From: Brachybacterium equifaecis
GTDB lineage: Bacteria; Actinomycetota; Actinomycetes; Actinomycetales; Dermabacteraceae
Assembly (NCBI RefSeq): GCF_023509525.1
Contig: NZ_JAKNCJ010000005.1
Coordinates: 1 to 64,000 of the forward strand
Length of the DNA: 64,000 bases
Direction of reading: 5' to 3'
Positions within the stretch are counted from its first letter, which is position 1. Each line of letters begins with the position of its first letter. Below the pieces are notes generated by a model that had not been told where the DNA came from, searched no databases, and worked only from the letters and a program-made list of their open reading frames with translations. Made by a program: the position numbers and the translations under genes. Shown here one piece after another: positions 26,038 to 36,442 of the stretch.

Positions 26038-28770
26038 ATGAGCATCCCCGCCACTCCCGATCCCACCGCCCCGGCCCCGGATCCCCAGGACATCGACGCC
26101 CCCGCTCCCGTGGACGCCGCTCCGCTGCGCGGCGGCCCCGCCCGTTCGCTCGACGGCGAGAGGATCGTCGTGATCGGCGGCGGCATGACCGGCCACCGCT
26201 TCGCCGCCCGCCTCCAGGCGCAGGACCCCGACGGCCAGTGGCAGCTCACCGTGATCGGCGAGGAGCCGGAGAAGCCGTACGACCGCGTGCACCTGTCGAA
26301 CTGGTTCACCCGCCAGGACGCCAGCATGCTGACCCTCGATGCCGCCGTCTGGGACGATCCGCGCACCACCCTCGTCACGGGCGATGAGGTCCTCTCCCTC
26401 GACCTCGCGGCCCGCACCGTCACCTGCGCCTCGGGCGCCGTGCACCCCTACGACCGCCTCGTGCTCGCCACGGGCTCCTGGGCCTGGTCCCCGCGCGCCG
26501 AGGGCAAGGACCTCCCCGGCGCCTTCAACTACCGCACCGTGGCCGACCTCGAGCACATGGCCGCCTGGGTGCGCAGCCGTGGCGAGCAGCTCGGCCGCCC
26601 CCTCACGGGCGTCGTCGTCGGCGGCGGCGTGCTGGGCCTCGAGGCCGCAGCCGCCCTGCAGAACCTCGGCGCCGACAGCACCGTCGTCGAGTTCGCCGAC
26701 CGCCTCATGTCCGTCCAGCTCGACTCCGGCGGCGGCGAGATGCTGCGCCTGCTCGTCCAGGACCGCGGGATCCATGTGCGCACGGGCGTCGGCGCCACCG
26801 CCTTCCATCCTGCAGAGGACGGCGCGATGGGCGAGGCGGAGCTGACCGACGGCAGCCGCATCGACGCAGACGTCGTCGTCTTCTCCACCGGCATCCGCCC
26901 CCGCGACGGCGTGGGGCGCGAGGCGGGCCTCGCCATCGCCGAGCGCGGAGGGATCATCGTCGGCGAGACCTGCCAGACCTCCGATCCGCACGTCTGGGCG
27001 ATCGGCGAGTGCGCCTCTTTCGAGGGCGTCTGCGCCGGTCTCATCGCGCCGGGCAACGACATGGCCGACGTGGTCGTGGACCGGTTCCTCGGCGGCTCGC
27101 GCGTGCACAAGCGTCTGAACGACGGGACCAAGCTCAAGGGCGTGGATGTGGACGCGGCCTCCTTCGGCGACGTCAACGCCCTCACGGCCGACGCGCTCGA
27201 GGTCTCCTTCGTGGATCCCGTGAACCGCAAGTACCGCAAGCTCGTGATGAGCGATGACGCGAAGATCCTGCTCGGCGGCGTGTTCGTCGGCGATATCGAC
27301 CTGTATTCGCAGCTGCGGCCGATGATCGGCCGCGAGCTCGGCGCGGACCCGTCGGCCGTGATCGCCCCCGAGGGCGGAGCCGACGCGATGGCCGGAGCCG
27401 AGCTGCCGGACGATGCGATCGTCTGCTCCTGCAACAACGTCGAGGCCGGCGCGATCCGCCACGCCGTCAACGAGCAGGGCTGCCACACGCTCGGCGCGGT
27501 CAAGGAGTGCACGAGCGCGGGCACGGTCTGCGGCTCCTGCGTGCCGAGCCTGACGAAGATCCTGAACAGGGAGCTCGAGAAGAGCGGCATCGAGGTCTCC
27601 CGGGCGCTGTGCGAGCACTTCGCGCACTCTCGCGCCGAGCTGTTCGCGCTCATCGAGGAGGGCGGGCAGGAGACCTTCACCGAGGTCATCGCCGCCCACG
27701 GCAACGGGGGCCGCGGCTGCGCCGTGTGCCGCCCGACTGTCGCCTCGATCCTCTCGACCCTCGGGGCGATCTCCGGCAAGCGGCACAACCCGGTGGGCCG
27801 CCAGCTGGGCTCGCTCCAGGACACCAACGACTTCGTGATGGCCAACATCCAGAAGGACGGCACCTACTCGGTGATCCCCGCGATGCCGGCGGGCGAGGTC
27901 ACCCCTGAGGGCCTCATGGTCATCGCGCAGGTCGCCCAGGACTACGGGCTGTACGTCAAGCTCAACGGCGCCCAGCGCGTCGGACTGTTCGGCGCGCGAC
28001 TGGACCAGCTGCCGGAGATCTGGAAGCGACTGGTCGATGCCGGATTCCAGTCCGGGCACGCCTACGGGAAGTCGCTGCGCATGGTCAAGGCGTGCCTGGG
28101 CACGAACTGGTGCCGATTCGGCGTGCAGGACTCCACCACCCTCGCGGTCCACTTCGAGAAGCGCTATCGGGGTCTGCGCTCCCCGCACAAGCTGAAGATC
28201 TCGGTCTCGGGCTGCGCGCGCGAGTGCGCCGAGGCCCAGGCCAAGGACGTCGGCATCATCGCCACAAACCGCGGCTGGAACCTCTACGTCGGCGGCAACG
28301 GCGGCGCGCAGCCCGCGCACGGCAGACTGCTGGCGGAGGATCTGGACGCCGACACCCTGCAGCGCTGCATCGACCGCTTCCTCATGCTCTACATCCGCGA
28401 GGCCGACAAGCTCCAGCGCACCGCGCGCTGGGTCGAGGAGTTCCCCGGCGGCATCGAGGAGCTGCGGCGCATCATCATCGATGACACCCGCGGCATCGGC
28501 GAGCAGCTCGAGGAGTCCATGCAGCGCCACGCCGACTCCTACGTCGACGAGTGGGCCGAGGTGGTGAACGACCCCGAGCGCGCGGCGAAGTTCGTCTCCT
28601 TCGTCAACGCCCCGGAGGAGATCGACCACGGCCTGCGCTACGTCCCCGAGCGCGGGCAGGCCCGCCCGGCGACGGATGATGATCCCGTCAGCTACGGCTC
28701 CCTCCTCGAAGCCCGCGCCCACGCCGGCGAGCACGAGGACCCGGTCCCCGCGTTCGCCCAGCACTCCTGA
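26038..28770 (+). CDS. nirB: Assimilatory nitrite reductase [NAD(P)H], large subunit
   Basis: Six-electron reduction of nitrite to ammonium in the cytoplasm. The 910-residue protein has a Pro/Ala-rich N-terminal extension of ~40 residues, then the FAD/NAD oxidoreductase domain (RIVVIGGGMTGHRFAARL; second dinucleotide loop GVVVGGGVLGLEAAAAL). Two BFD-like [2Fe-2S] regions follow: VCSCNNVEAGAIRHAV through GTVCGSCVPSL, and RGCAVCRPTVASIL. The siroheme/[4Fe-4S] domain carries the C-x5-C (ACLGTNWCRFG) and C-x3-C (SGCARECAEA) ligands. All redox ligands look intact. I use the ATG at 26038; an in-frame GTG at 26029 is possible. nirD and the siroheme gene follow closely. Confidence 0.94.
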   Translation: MSIPATPDPTAPAPDPQDIDAPAPVDAAPLRGGPARSLDGERIVVIGGGMTGHRFAARLQAQDPDGQWQLTVIGEEPEKPYDRVHLSNWFTRQDASMLTLDAAVWDDPRTTLVTGDEVLSLDLAARTVTCASGAVHPYDRLVLATGSWAWSPRAEGKDLPGAFNYRTVADLEHMAAWVRSRGEQLGRPLTGVVVGGGVLGLEAAAALQNLGADSTVVEFADRLMSVQLDSGGGEMLRLLVQDRGIHVRTGVGATAFHPAEDGAMGEAELTDGSRIDADVVVFSTGIRPRDGVGREAGLAIAERGGIIVGETCQTSDPHVWAIGECASFEGVCAGLIAPGNDMADVVVDRFLGGSRVHKRLNDGTKLKGVDVDAASFGDVNALTADALEVSFVDPVNRKYRKLVMSDDAKILLGGVFVGDIDLYSQLRPMIGRELGADPSAVIAPEGGADAMAGAELPDDAIVCSCNNVEAGAIRHAVNEQGCHTLGAVKECTSAGTVCGSCVPSLTKILNRELEKSGIEVSRALCEHFAHSRAELFALIEEGGQETFTEVIAAHGNGGRGCAVCRPTVASILSTLGAISGKRHNPVGRQLGSLQDTNDFVMANIQKDGTYSVIPAMPAGEVTPEGLMVIAQVAQDYGLYVKLNGAQRVGLFGARLDQLPEIWKRLVDAGFQSGHAYGKSLRMVKACLGTNWCRFGVQDSTTLAVHFEKRYRGLRSPHKLKISVSGCARECAEAQAKDVGIIATNRGWNLYVGGNGGAQPAHGRLLAEDLDADTLQRCIDRFLMLYIREADKLQRTARWVEEFPGGIEELRRIIIDDTRGIGEQLEESMQRHADSYVDEWAEVVNDPERAAKFVSFVNAPEEIDHGLRYVPERGQARPATDDDPVSYGSLLEARAHAGEHEDPVPAFAQHS

Positions 28771-28802
28771 TCAGATCACCGAAGAACGAGAGAGCCGAAG
28801 CC

Positions 28803-29201
28803 ATGGTCGAGTCCCCGATGATCGAGATCTGCCCGCTCAGCGCGCTGAGCATCGAGCGCGGCGCAGCGGCGCTGCTGCCGGACGGCACCCAGATCGGCGT
28901 GTTCCTGCTGGAGGACGGCAGCGTGCACGCGATCCAGCAGCATGACCCCTACTCGGGCACCAACATCCTCTCCCGCGGACTGGTGGGCACCCACCTGGAG
29001 CCGGGAGAGGGCGAGGAGCCCGGGGAGATCGTCCCGACGATCGCCTCCCCGATGTACAAGCAGGTGTGGAACCTCGACACCGGCGAGGTCATCGACGCCG
29101 GCGGCGGGGAGAAGAAGCCGATCGACATCTTCGCGGCCGAGATCCGCGACGGGGCCGTCTTCGTCTCCGCCTCCCCGCGACCGCGCTCAGCTGCCGCGTG
29201 A
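28803..29201 (+). CDS. nirD: Nitrite reductase small subunit
   Basis: This 132-residue protein has the Rieske-like beta-fold of NirD: ICPLSALSIERGAAALLPDGTQIGVFLLEDGSVHAIQQHDPYSG, then ...PMYKQVWNLDTGEVIDAG, IDIFAAEIRDGAVFVSA. The cysteine/histidine ligands of true Rieske proteins are absent (only one Cys, at about residue 10), as is usual for NirD, so no [2Fe-2S] cluster is expected. It lies 32 nt after nirB, and its stop overlaps the next start by one base (TGATG), so the three genes form one operon. Confidence 0.92.
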   Translation: MVESPMIEICPLSALSIERGAAALLPDGTQIGVFLLEDGSVHAIQQHDPYSGTNILSRGLVGTHLEPGEGEEPGEIVPTIASPMYKQVWNLDTGEVIDAGGGEKKPIDIFAAEIRDGAVFVSASPRPRSAAA

Positions 29202-30805
29202 TGCGGGAGGATCCTCGCCCCGATCCCCTGTCCCTCGAGAGCCTCTCCCCTGCCCGGCTCGAGCCGGGATCCGTCGCCCTGCTGGGCGGCGGTCCGGGAG
29301 CTTTCGACCTGCTGACGGTGCGGGCCCTCGCGCTCCTGCGCCAGGCCGATGTGGTGGTCGTGGACCGGCTCGGACCCGCAAGGCTCACCGACCTGCTCGA
29401 TGCGCACGTGGAGGTCATCGGCGTCGGGAAGACCCCCGGAAGCCACTCGATGCGCCAGGGCGAGATCGAGCAGGTGCTCGTCGCGAAGGCCCTCGAGGGC
29501 AAGCGCGTCGTGCGCCTCAAGGGCGGGGACCCGTTCGTCCTCGGCCGCGGCGGGGAGGAGGTGCTCGCCTGCCGCGCAGCGGGCGTGCCCGTGCAGGTCG
29601 TCCCCGGCGTGACCTCATCGATCGCCGGCCCTGCCGCGGCAGACATCCCGGTCACGCACCGGGGCACGGCCGTGGCCGTCCACATCGTGAACGCGCACGG
29701 GGATCTCGGCCCGGCCGACCTCGCCGCCCTGCGGGATCCCGGCACCACCACGGTGCTCATGATGGGCGTGGAGTGGCTGCCGCGACTGGTCGCCCAGGCG
29801 CTGCTGAACGGCATCGATCCCGCGACCCCGGTCGCTGTCGTCCAGAACGCCACCACCCCGCAGCAGCGCGCGGTGCGGGGCACCGTCGGCACGATCGAGG
29901 AGATCGTGCGGAGCGAGGGCATCGGCTTCCCTTCCGTGATCGTCATCGGCCGGACGGCGGCAGAGGGCTTCCTCGAGCCGGAGTCCCCGGAGGCGCCCGT
30001 CGCTGCCGGCGCACTCGAGGGCTCTGGCCGGCAGGCGCTCGACGCAGGCCTCGAAGCGGCAGGCGCGGAGGCTCCCGCCCGCACGGGCCGTGTGCCCGTC
30101 CTGATCGGCTGCTCCCACGGCACTCGCTCCCGCGAGGGCCGCGACGTGCTGCGGGCGCTCCTGCGCCGCATCGCGCAACACGCTCCTGGAGAGGTCCGCG
30201 AAGCCTTCGTGGACGTGCAGTCCCCCGATGTCGCAGCCGTGGTCGCCGGCCATGCCCAGCTCACGGCGACCCGCACCCGGGAGGCGGAGTCCGTGCAGGC
30301 CGTCGTGGTCCCGCTGCTGCTCTCGCTCGGCTACCACGTCAAGGACGACATCGGCGGGGCCGTCGCCGGGCGCGCGGCCATCGCCGCCGCACCGCTCGGG
30401 CCGGACCCGCGTCTCGCCGAGGTCATGGCCCAACGCCTGGACGAAGCGGGGCTGCGCCCGGAGGACACGGTGGTGATGGCGGGATCCGGCACGCGCGATC
30501 CCGAAGGCGTCGCCCAGGTCCACGAGATGGCGCGGCTGCTCTCGGAGCAGATCGGGAGAGAGGTCACCACCGGTTTCGCGTACGCCGCGCGTCCGAGCGT
30601 GGCCGAGGCAGTGGCAGCCGCACACGGGCGCAGCGGAGCGGACTGCGAGGGGCGAGTCGTGGTCGCGAGCTATGTGCTGGCCCCGGGCCATTTCCATGAC
30701 CTGGTCGCGGCCGCGGGGGCCGACGTGGTCGCCGCGCCTCTCGGGGATCACGAGCTCGTCGCCCAGATCGCGCTCGAGCGGTACGAGACGGCACTCGGGG
30801 CCTGA
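29201..30805 (+). CDS. Fused uroporphyrinogen-III C-methyltransferase / sirohydrochlorin chelatase
   Basis: This 534-residue, two-domain protein belongs to the siroheme pathway. Residues about 17-265 are a SUMT (CobA-type SAM methyltransferase): GGGPGAFDLLTVRALALL, VVDRLG, the family hallmark VVRLKGGDPFVLGRGGEE, PGVTSSIAGPAAADIPVTHRG. After an Ala/Glu-rich linker, residues about 300-534 are a CbiX/SirB-type chelatase with the active-site histidine in LIGCSHGTRSREGRD and a second in LLSLGYHVKDDIGGA, repeated weakly (VVMAGSGTRDPEG). It thus provides methylation of uroporphyrinogen III and iron insertion. The intermediate precorrin-2 dehydrogenase domain is missing. It is translationally coupled to nirD. 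Confidence 0.88.
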   Translation: MREDPRPDPLSLESLSPARLEPGSVALLGGGPGAFDLLTVRALALLRQADVVVVDRLGPARLTDLLDAHVEVIGVGKTPGSHSMRQGEIEQVLVAKALEGKRVVRLKGGDPFVLGRGGEEVLACRAAGVPVQVVPGVTSSIAGPAAADIPVTHRGTAVAVHIVNAHGDLGPADLAALRDPGTTTVLMMGVEWLPRLVAQALLNGIDPATPVAVVQNATTPQQRAVRGTVGTIEEIVRSEGIGFPSVIVIGRTAAEGFLEPESPEAPVAAGALEGSGRQALDAGLEAAGAEAPARTGRVPVLIGCSHGTRSREGRDVLRALLRRIAQHAPGEVREAFVDVQSPDVAAVVAGHAQLTATRTREAESVQAVVVPLLLSLGYHVKDDIGGAVAGRAAIAAAPLGPDPRLAEVMAQRLDEAGLRPEDTVVMAGSGTRDPEGVAQVHEMARLLSEQIGREVTTGFAYAARPSVAEAVAAAHGRSGADCEGRVVVASYVLAPGHFHDLVAAAGADVVAAPLGDHELVAQIALERYETALGA

Positions 30806-30883
30806 GCGCGCTCATCCGCGGGCCCTCCGGGTGCCAAGGCGCATGTCGCGGCCGTCCTCAGGCCGGTCTGAGAGGATCGGGGC

Positions 30884-31342
30884 ATGCTGAGCCCCCGTCG
30901 CCTGTACCGCGCCCTCGCTCTCGCCGAGGCCGTGACCTGGACCCTCCTCATCGCGGGGATGCTCGCGAAATACGTGCTGCACCTCGGAGAGCTGGGCGTG
31001 CGGATCGGCGGATCAGTGCACGGCTTCGTCTTCCTCGCCTACTGCGCGGTGACGGTGCTCGTCGGCATCGACCGTCGCTGGGGCGCGGGCAGGATCCTGC
31101 TGGGTCTCGTCAGCGCCGTCGTGCCGTACGCGACGATCCCCTTCGAGCGCTGGATCGAGCGCCAGGGTCTGCTCGCCGATTCCTGGCTCCTGCGGGAAGA
31201 GCCCGCCCGCGGGCCGATCGAGTCGCTCGCGGCTCTCGTGCTGCGGCGTCCGCTGCTCTCGGCGCTCGTGATCCTCGTGCTCGTTGCGCTCTTCTTCTCC
31301 ATGCTGCTGCGGCTCGGCCCGCCGACCCAGTGGTTCGGCTGA
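30884..31342 (+). CDS. DUF3817 integral membrane protein
   Basis: This 152-residue protein has four hydrophobic segments (about residues 8-30, 40-62, 70-92 and 122-145). The motifs LAEAVTWTLLIAGMLAKY, GSVHGFVFLAYCAVTV and PYATIPFERWIERQG are characteristic of the actinobacterial DUF3817 family. Function unknown. It follows the siroheme gene after 78 nt, and a convergent hairpin separates it from ilvD. Confidence 0.85.
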   Translation: MLSPRRLYRALALAEAVTWTLLIAGMLAKYVLHLGELGVRIGGSVHGFVFLAYCAVTVLVGIDRRWGAGRILLGLVSAVVPYATIPFERWIERQGLLADSWLLREEPARGPIESLAALVLRRPLLSALVILVLVALFFSMLLRLGPPTQWFG

Positions 31343-31356
31343 GGGCCGCCCCTGCT

Positions 31357-31404
31357 GAAGAGGGCCCGCCGGCTCCTGGATCCCCAGGTGCCGACGGGCC
31401 CTTC
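31357..31404. terminator. Convergent terminator between the DUF3817 gene and ilvD
   Basis: Outer arms GAAGAGGGCCCGCCGGC and GCCGACGGGCCCTTC pair nearly completely. A second small stem (CCTGG/CCAGG) lies in the loop. Confidence 0.7.
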
Positions 31405-31448
31405 GTCTGCCCGGTGGGCGGCCTGCGCCGCCGTGCGGGTGGTCGCTG

Positions 31449-33281
31449 TCAGTCCAGCGGGCGCCGCGTCGCGCCGTAGGTCGCCGAGCGCACGAGGTGC
31501 GCGTAGACCTTGAGCGCCTGGGAGACCTCGCGCTCGCGCTTCTCGGGCCGCCACGGCAGCGGGCCCTTCGCCTCGCGCCGGCGTGCGATCTCCTCATCGG
31601 AGACGTCGAGCTGCAGCAGGCGCTGGTCGACGTCGAGGATGATGCGGTCGCCGTCCTCGATGAGCGCGATCAGGCCGCCCTCGGCCGCCTCCGGGGAGAT
31701 GTGGCCGATGGAGACGCCCGAGGTGCCTCCGGAGAAGCGGCCGTCGGTGATCAGCGCGCACACCTTCCCCAGGCCCCTCCCCTTGAGGAACGAGGTCGGG
31801 TAGAGCATCTCCTGCATGCCGGGGCCGCCCTGGGGGCCCTCGTAGCGGATCACCACCACGTCCCCGGCCTTCACGGTCTTGTCGAGGATCTTCTGCACCG
31901 CTTCGTCCTGCGAGTCGCACACGACCGCGCTGCCCTCGAAGTGGAAGAGGTCCTCGGTGATGCCGGCCGTCTTGATGACGGCGCCGTCCTCGGCGAGATT
32001 GCCCTTGAGGACGCAGAGCCCGCCGTCCTTGGTGAAGGCGTGCGGGACGGCGCGGATCACGCCGCCCTCGGCATCGGTGTCCAGGGTCTCCCACATGTTC
32101 ATCGTCGAGAACGCCTGGGTGGTGCGCACGCCGCCGGGGGCCGCGTGGAAGAACGCCTCGGCCTCCTTCGACGCGGTGCCCGAGCGGATGTCCCACTCCC
32201 CGAGCCAGGTGTCGAGATCGGGGGAATGGATGGAGGTCACCGAGTGGTCGAGCAGTCCCGCCCGGTTCAGCTCCCCGAGGATCGCAGGGATTCCGCCGGC
32301 GCGGTGGACGTCCTCGATGTGGGCGGTGCCGTTCGGGGCGACCTTCGCCAGGCACGGCACCGAGCGCGAGAGGCGGTCGATGTCGTCCAGGCCGAAGTCG
32401 ATCTCGCCCTCGATCGCAGCGGCGAGGATGTGCAGGACCGTGTTGGTGGACCCGCCCATCGCCACGTCCAGGCTCATGGCGTTGGTGAACGCGGCCTTGG
32501 TGGCGATATTGCGGGGCAGCGCGGAGGCGTCGTCCTGCTCGTACCAGCGGCGGCACAGGTCCACGATCGTGCGCCCGGCGCGCAGGAAGAGCTCCTTGCG
32601 CAGCGCATGGGTGGCGAGGGTGGTGCCGTTGCCGGGCAGGGAGAGGCCGAGAGCCTCGGTCAGGCAGTTCATGGAGTTCGCGGTGAACATGCCCGAGCAC
32701 GAGCCGCACGTGGGGCAGGCGTTGTCCTCGATCTCGGCGAGCTGCGCATCGGTCACGGACTCGTCGGCCGAGAGCGCCATCGCATCCACGAGGTCCAGGC
32801 GGTGGTCGACGACGCCCTCGACGGGCTTGCCGGACTCCATCGGCCCGCCCGAGACGAAGACGACGGGGATGTTCAGGCGCATCGCGGCCATGAGCATGCC
32901 GGGGGTGATCTTGTCGCAGTTCGAGATGCACACGAGGGCGTCGGCGCAGTGGGCGTTGGCCATGTACTCGACCGAGTCGGCGATGACGTCGCGGCTGGGC
33001 AGCGAGTAGAGCATGCCGCCGTGTCCCATCGCGATCCCGTCGTCGACCGCGATCGTGTTGAACTCGCGGCCGATGCCGCCGGCCTCCTTGATCGCACCGG
33101 CGACGAGGTCGCCCATGTTCTTGAGGTGGACGTGCCCTGGCACGAACTGGGTGTACGAGTTCGCGATCGCGATGATCGGCTTGCCGAAATCGGACTTCTC
33201 CATGCCGGTGGCGCGCCAGAGGGCGCGGGCGCCTGCCATGTTGCGGCCGTGGGTCGAGGTGCGTGAGCGGAGCTGAGGCAT
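31449..33281 (-). CDS. ilvD: Dihydroxy-acid dehydratase
   Basis: Dehydrates 2,3-dihydroxy acids to the 2-keto acids of valine and isoleucine synthesis using an Fe-S cluster and Mg. The 610-residue protein has the cluster cysteines in [13 protein letters not shown] (about 119-130) and [18 protein letters not shown] (about 190-210). [28 protein letters not shown] and [23 protein letters not shown] are also typical. Its size and sequence are the E. coli type. A strong TAGAAT hexamer 6 nt before the ATG indicates a leaderless transcript. It is not linked to ilvBNC. Confidence 0.96.
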   Translation of the reverse strand: MPQLRSRTSTHGRNMAGARALWRATGMEKSDFGKPIIAIANSYTQFVPGHVHLKNMGDLVAGAIKEAGGIGREFNTIAVDDGIAMGHGGMLYSLPSRDVIADSVEYMANAHCADALVCISNCDKITPGMLMAAMRLNIPVVFVSGGPMESGKPVEGVVDHRLDLVDAMALSADESVTDAQLAEIEDNACPTCGSCSGMFTANSMNCLTEALGLSLPGNGTTLATHALRKELFLRAGRTIVDLCRRWYEQDDASALPRNIATKAAFTNAMSLDVAMGGSTNTVLHILAAAIEGEIDFGLDDIDRLSRSVPCLAKVAPNGTAHIEDVHRAGGIPAILGELNRAGLLDHSVTSIHSPDLDTWLGEWDIRSGTASKEAEAFFHAAPGGVRTTQAFSTMNMWETLDTDAEGGVIRAVPHAFTKDGGLCVLKGNLAEDGAVIKTAGITEDLFHFEGSAVVCDSQDEAVQKILDKTVKAGDVVVIRYEGPQGGPGMQEMLYPTSFLKGRGLGKVCALITDGRFSGGTSGVSIGHISPEAAEGGLIALIEDGDRIILDVDQRLLQLDVSDEEIARRREAKGPLPWRPEKREREVSQALKVYAHLVRSATYGATRRPLD

Positions 33282-33287
33282 CTGCCG

Positions 33288-33293
33288 ATTCTA
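33288..33293 (-). promoter_or_regulatory. -10 hexamer of ilvD
   Basis: TAGAAT on the minus strand, exactly 6 nt before the ATG; among the best -10 matches in the window. Confidence 0.5.
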
Positions 33294-33356
33294 CGCGCCG
33301 GGATCCGAGACGGACAGTCCAGATGCCGGACGTGTCGCGGCTCGCCATCCGAGCGC

Positions 33357-33395
33357 GAGAGCGCCCCGCAGATCTGTGATCCGCGGGGCGCTCTC
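33357..33395 (-). terminator. gatB terminator
   Basis: Perfect 13-bp stem GAGAGCGCCCCGC/GCGGGGCGCTCTC with a 13-nt loop, 19 nt after the gatB stop. No U-tract. Confidence 0.75.
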
Positions 33396-33414
33396 TGCCG
33401 AGGGGGCGGGAGGC

Positions 33415-34929
33415 TCAGCCCTGGACGCCCAGGGTCTCCAGGATGATCTCGCGCACGCGGCCGGCATCAGCCTGGCCGCGCGTCGCCTTCATGATCGGGC
33501 CGATGAGCGCGCCGATCGCCTGGACCTTGCCGCCGCGGATCTTCTCGACGACGTCCGGGTTCTCCGCGATCGCCTGCTCCACGGCCGAGGTGAGCACGGA
33601 GTCGTCGGAGACGACGGCCATGCCCTCGGTCTCGACGATCTCCGCGGGATCGCCCGCGCCCTCGAGGACCTTCGAGAGCACCTGCCGGGCGATCTTGTCG
33701 TTGATCTTCTTGGCGTCGATCAGCCCCTGCAGCTGCGCGATCTGCTGCGGGGTGACGGGAAGCGACTCGAGGTCGGCGTCCTGCTCGCGCGCGGTGCGGG
33801 CGAGCTCGCCCATCCACCACTTGCGGGCGCTCTGTGCGCTCGCACCGGCGGTGACCGTCTGCTCGATGAGGTCGAGCGCTCCGGCGTTGATCGCGTCGCG
33901 CATCTCCATGTCGCTGAAGCCCCACTCGCCGAGCAGGCGCCGGCGCCGCGCGCCGGGCAGCTCGGGGAGGCCCTGGCGCAGCTCCTCGACCCATTCGCGG
34001 CTCGGCGCCACCGGCACCAGATCGGGCTCGGGGAAATAGCGGTAGTCCTCCGCATCGGACTTCACGCGCCCGGAGCTCGTGGAGCCGTCCTCCTCGTGGA
34101 AGTGGCGCGTCTCCTGGATCACGGTTCCGCTCGCGTCGAGGATCCCCGCCTGGCGGGAGATCTCGTAGCGCACCGTGCGCTCGATCGCGCGGAAGGAGTT
34201 GACGTTCTTCGTCTCCGTGCGGGTGCCCAGCGGCGCATCGGCCGAGGGGCGCAGCGAGACGTTGACGTCCGCGCGGACGTTGCCGCGCTCCATCCGCGCC
34301 TCCGAGACCTCCAGCGCCCGGAAGATGTCGCGCAGCGTGCGCACGTAGGCAGCCGCGACCTCAGGGGCCCGCTTCCCCGTGGCCGGGATCGGACGGGTCA
34401 CGATCTCCACCAGGGGGACGCCCGCGCGGTTGTAGTCGATCAGGGAGTGCGTCGCGCCCTGGATGCGACCGGTGGCGCCGCCGACGTGCGTGTTCTTGCC
34501 GGCGTCCTCCTCCATGTGCGCGCGCTCGATCTCGACGCGCACGATCTCCCCGTCCTCGAGCTCCACGTCGACCCAGCCGTCAAAGGCGATGGGCTCGTCG
34601 TACTGGGAGGTCTGGAAGTTCTTCGTCAGATCCGGGTAGAAGTACTGCTTGCGCGAGAAGCGGCAGGACTCGGCGATCTGGCAGTTCAGCGCCAGACCGA
34701 TCTTGATGGCGAACTCGACGGCCTTCTCGTTGACCACCGGGAGAGTGCCGGGCAGGCCGAGCGAGACCGGGGTGATCGCCGTGTTGGGCTCGGCGGCGAA
34801 GATGTTCGGCGCACCGTCGAACATCTTGGTCGCGGTGCCGAGCTCCACATGGACCTCGATGCCGAGCACCGGGTCGTAGCGGTCGGTCGCCTCGTCGAAG
34901 TCGACCAGGGCGGTGTACTCGGCGCTCAC
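33415..34929 (-). CDS. gatB: Glu-tRNA(Gln)/Asp-tRNA(Asn) amidotransferase subunit B
   Basis: Kinase/tRNA-binding subunit that phosphorylates the tRNA-bound glutamate before amidation. The 504-residue protein has the cradle-domain signature [55 protein letters not shown] and [16 protein letters not shown]. The C-terminal helical YqeY-like tail has [25 protein letters not shown]. Its start overlaps the gatA stop by 4 nt (ATGA-type). Last gene of gatCAB. Confidence 0.96.
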   Translation of the reverse strand: MSAEYTALVDFDEATDRYDPVLGIEVHVELGTATKMFDGAPNIFAAEPNTAITPVSLGLPGTLPVVNEKAVEFAIKIGLALNCQIAESCRFSRKQYFYPDLTKNFQTSQYDEPIAFDGWVDVELEDGEIVRVEIERAHMEEDAGKNTHVGGATGRIQGATHSLIDYNRAGVPLVEIVTRPIPATGKRAPEVAAAYVRTLRDIFRALEVSEARMERGNVRADVNVSLRPSADAPLGTRTETKNVNSFRAIERTVRYEISRQAGILDASGTVIQETRHFHEEDGSTSSGRVKSDAEDYRYFPEPDLVPVAPSREWVEELRQGLPELPGARRRRLLGEWGFSDMEMRDAINAGALDLIEQTVTAGASAQSARKWWMGELARTAREQDADLESLPVTPQQIAQLQGLIDAKKINDKIARQVLSKVLEGAGDPAEIVETEGMAVVSDDSVLTSAVEQAIAENPDVVEKIRGGKVQAIGALIGPIMKATRGQADAGRVREIILETLGVQG

Positions 34930-36440
34930 TTCGCGCCTCCCTTCAGCTCAGGTGCCTTGTCGAGCAGCGGACCGCCCCAGGAGTCCTCCAGCAGCGCCTC
35001 GAGCGCCCCACCGACCTCGTAGAGGCGGTGATCGGCGAACGCGGGCGCGAGGAACTGGATCCCGGCCGGCATGCCGTCCTCGGCGAGGCCCGAGGGCAGC
35101 GAGATGCCGGGCACGCCCGCGAGGTTCGCGGGGATGGTCGCCACGTCGTTGAGGTACATGGCCATCGGGTCCTCGGCGTTCTCGCCGAAGCGGAACGCGC
35201 CCGTGGGAGCCGTCGGGGAGGCGAGCACATCGACGCTCTCGAAGGCCGCGGCGAAGTCGCGCTGCACCAGCGTGCGCACCTTCTGCGCGCTGCCGTAGTA
35301 CGCGTCGTAGTAGCCCGCGGAGAGGGCGTAGGTGCCCAGCAGGATGCGGCGCTTCACCTCGGCGCCGAAGCCGGCGCCGCGGGTGGCCTTCATGACGGCC
35401 TCGGCCGTCGCCCCGCCCTCGGGCACGATTCGCTGTCCGAAGCGCATGCCGTCGAACTTCGCGAGGTTGCTCGAGGCCTCCGAGGGCATGATCAGGTAGT
35501 ACGCGCCGAGCGCGTACCGGAAGTTCGGGCAGGCCACGCGCACGATCTCGGCGCCCGCCTGCTCGAGCAGAGCGAGGGACTCCTCGAAGCGCGCGCGGAC
35601 CTCGGGCGCGAAGCCCTCGCCCTCGAGCTCCTCGATGACGCCGATGCGCATCCCCTTCACATCGCGGCGGCGCGCGTGCTCGCCGAAGGCGGCGACGGGG
35701 TCGCGCAGCGAGGTGGAGTCCTTGGGGTCATGGCCCGCGATGAGCTCGTGCAGCAGCGCGGAGTCCTCGACGGTGCGGGTGCAGGGCCCCGCCTGGTCCA
35801 GGGAGCTGGCCATCGCGATGAGGCCGTAGCGGGAGACCGAGCCGTAGGTGGGCTTGACGCCCACGGAGCCGGTCATCGCGGCGGGCTGGCGGATCGAGCC
35901 GCCGGTATCGGTTCCGATCGCGAGCGGCGCCTCGAAGGCTGCCACTGCGGCGGCGCTGCCGCCGCCGGACCCGCCGGGGATGCGGTCCTCGCCCCAGGGG
36001 TTCAGGGTGCGGCCGTAGGCGCTGGACTCGGTGGAGGAGCCCATCGCGAACTCGTCCATGTTCGTCTTGCCGAGGATCGGCAGGCGCGCGTCGCGGATCT
36101 TCTCGACGAGGGTGGCGTCGTACGGCGGCACCCAGCCCTCGAGGATCTTGGATCCCGCGGTGGTGGGAATGCCGCGGGTGACCACGACGTCCTTCACCGC
36201 GATCGGCACGCCGGCGAGGCGGTGCAGGGTCTCCCCCGCAGCGCGGCGCGCATCGACATCGCGCGCGACCTCGAGGGCCTCCTCGCGGCTGACGTGCAGG
36301 AAGGCGTTGAGGTCACCGTCCACCGCGTCGATGCGATCGAGGTGGGCGGCGGTGAGCTCGGCGCTCGAGAAATCGCCGGATGCGAGGCCGTCGGCCTGCG
36401 CCGCGGCGCTGAGACGGATCAGATCGTTCTGCTCGGCCAT
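34926..36440 (-). CDS. gatA: Glu-tRNA(Gln)/Asp-tRNA(Asn) amidotransferase subunit A
   Basis: Amidase subunit releasing ammonia from glutamine. The 504-residue protein has the Ser-cisSer-Lys triad of the amidase-signature family: K83 (PIAVKDVV), S158 ([10 protein letters not shown]) and S182 ([11 protein letters not shown]). [20 protein letters not shown] is also diagnostic. The ATG at 36438-36440 has GAGGAG 5 nt upstream, which favours it over the GTG two codons earlier. It starts 2 nt after the gatC stop. Confidence 0.96.
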   Translation of the reverse strand: MAEQNDLIRLSAAAQADGLASGDFSSAELTAAHLDRIDAVDGDLNAFLHVSREEALEVARDVDARRAAGETLHRLAGVPIAVKDVVVTRGIPTTAGSKILEGWVPPYDATLVEKIRDARLPILGKTNMDEFAMGSSTESSAYGRTLNPWGEDRIPGGSGGGSAAAVAAFEAPLAIGTDTGGSIRQPAAMTGSVGVKPTYGSVSRYGLIAMASSLDQAGPCTRTVEDSALLHELIAGHDPKDSTSLRDPVAAFGEHARRRDVKGMRIGVIEELEGEGFAPEVRARFEESLALLEQAGAEIVRVACPNFRYALGAYYLIMPSEASSNLAKFDGMRFGQRIVPEGGATAEAVMKATRGAGFGAEVKRRILLGTYALSAGYYDAYYGSAQKVRTLVQRDFAAAFESVDVLASPTAPTGAFRFGENAEDPMAMYLNDVATIPANLAGVPGISLPSGLAEDGMPAGIQFLAPAFADHRLYEVGGALEALLEDSWGGPLLDKAPELKGGAK

Positions 36441-36442
36441 GG

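Noticed and set aside
25984-28764. Minus-strand open frame of 926 codons
   Set aside because: Exact antisense of nirB, which has all its cofactor motifs on the plus strand. The antisense protein has repetitive GDG/HRV composition and no motif.
28803-29201. NirD as a true Rieske [2Fe-2S] protein
   Set aside because: The C-x-H and C-x2-H ligand pairs are missing; only one cysteine is present in the whole protein.
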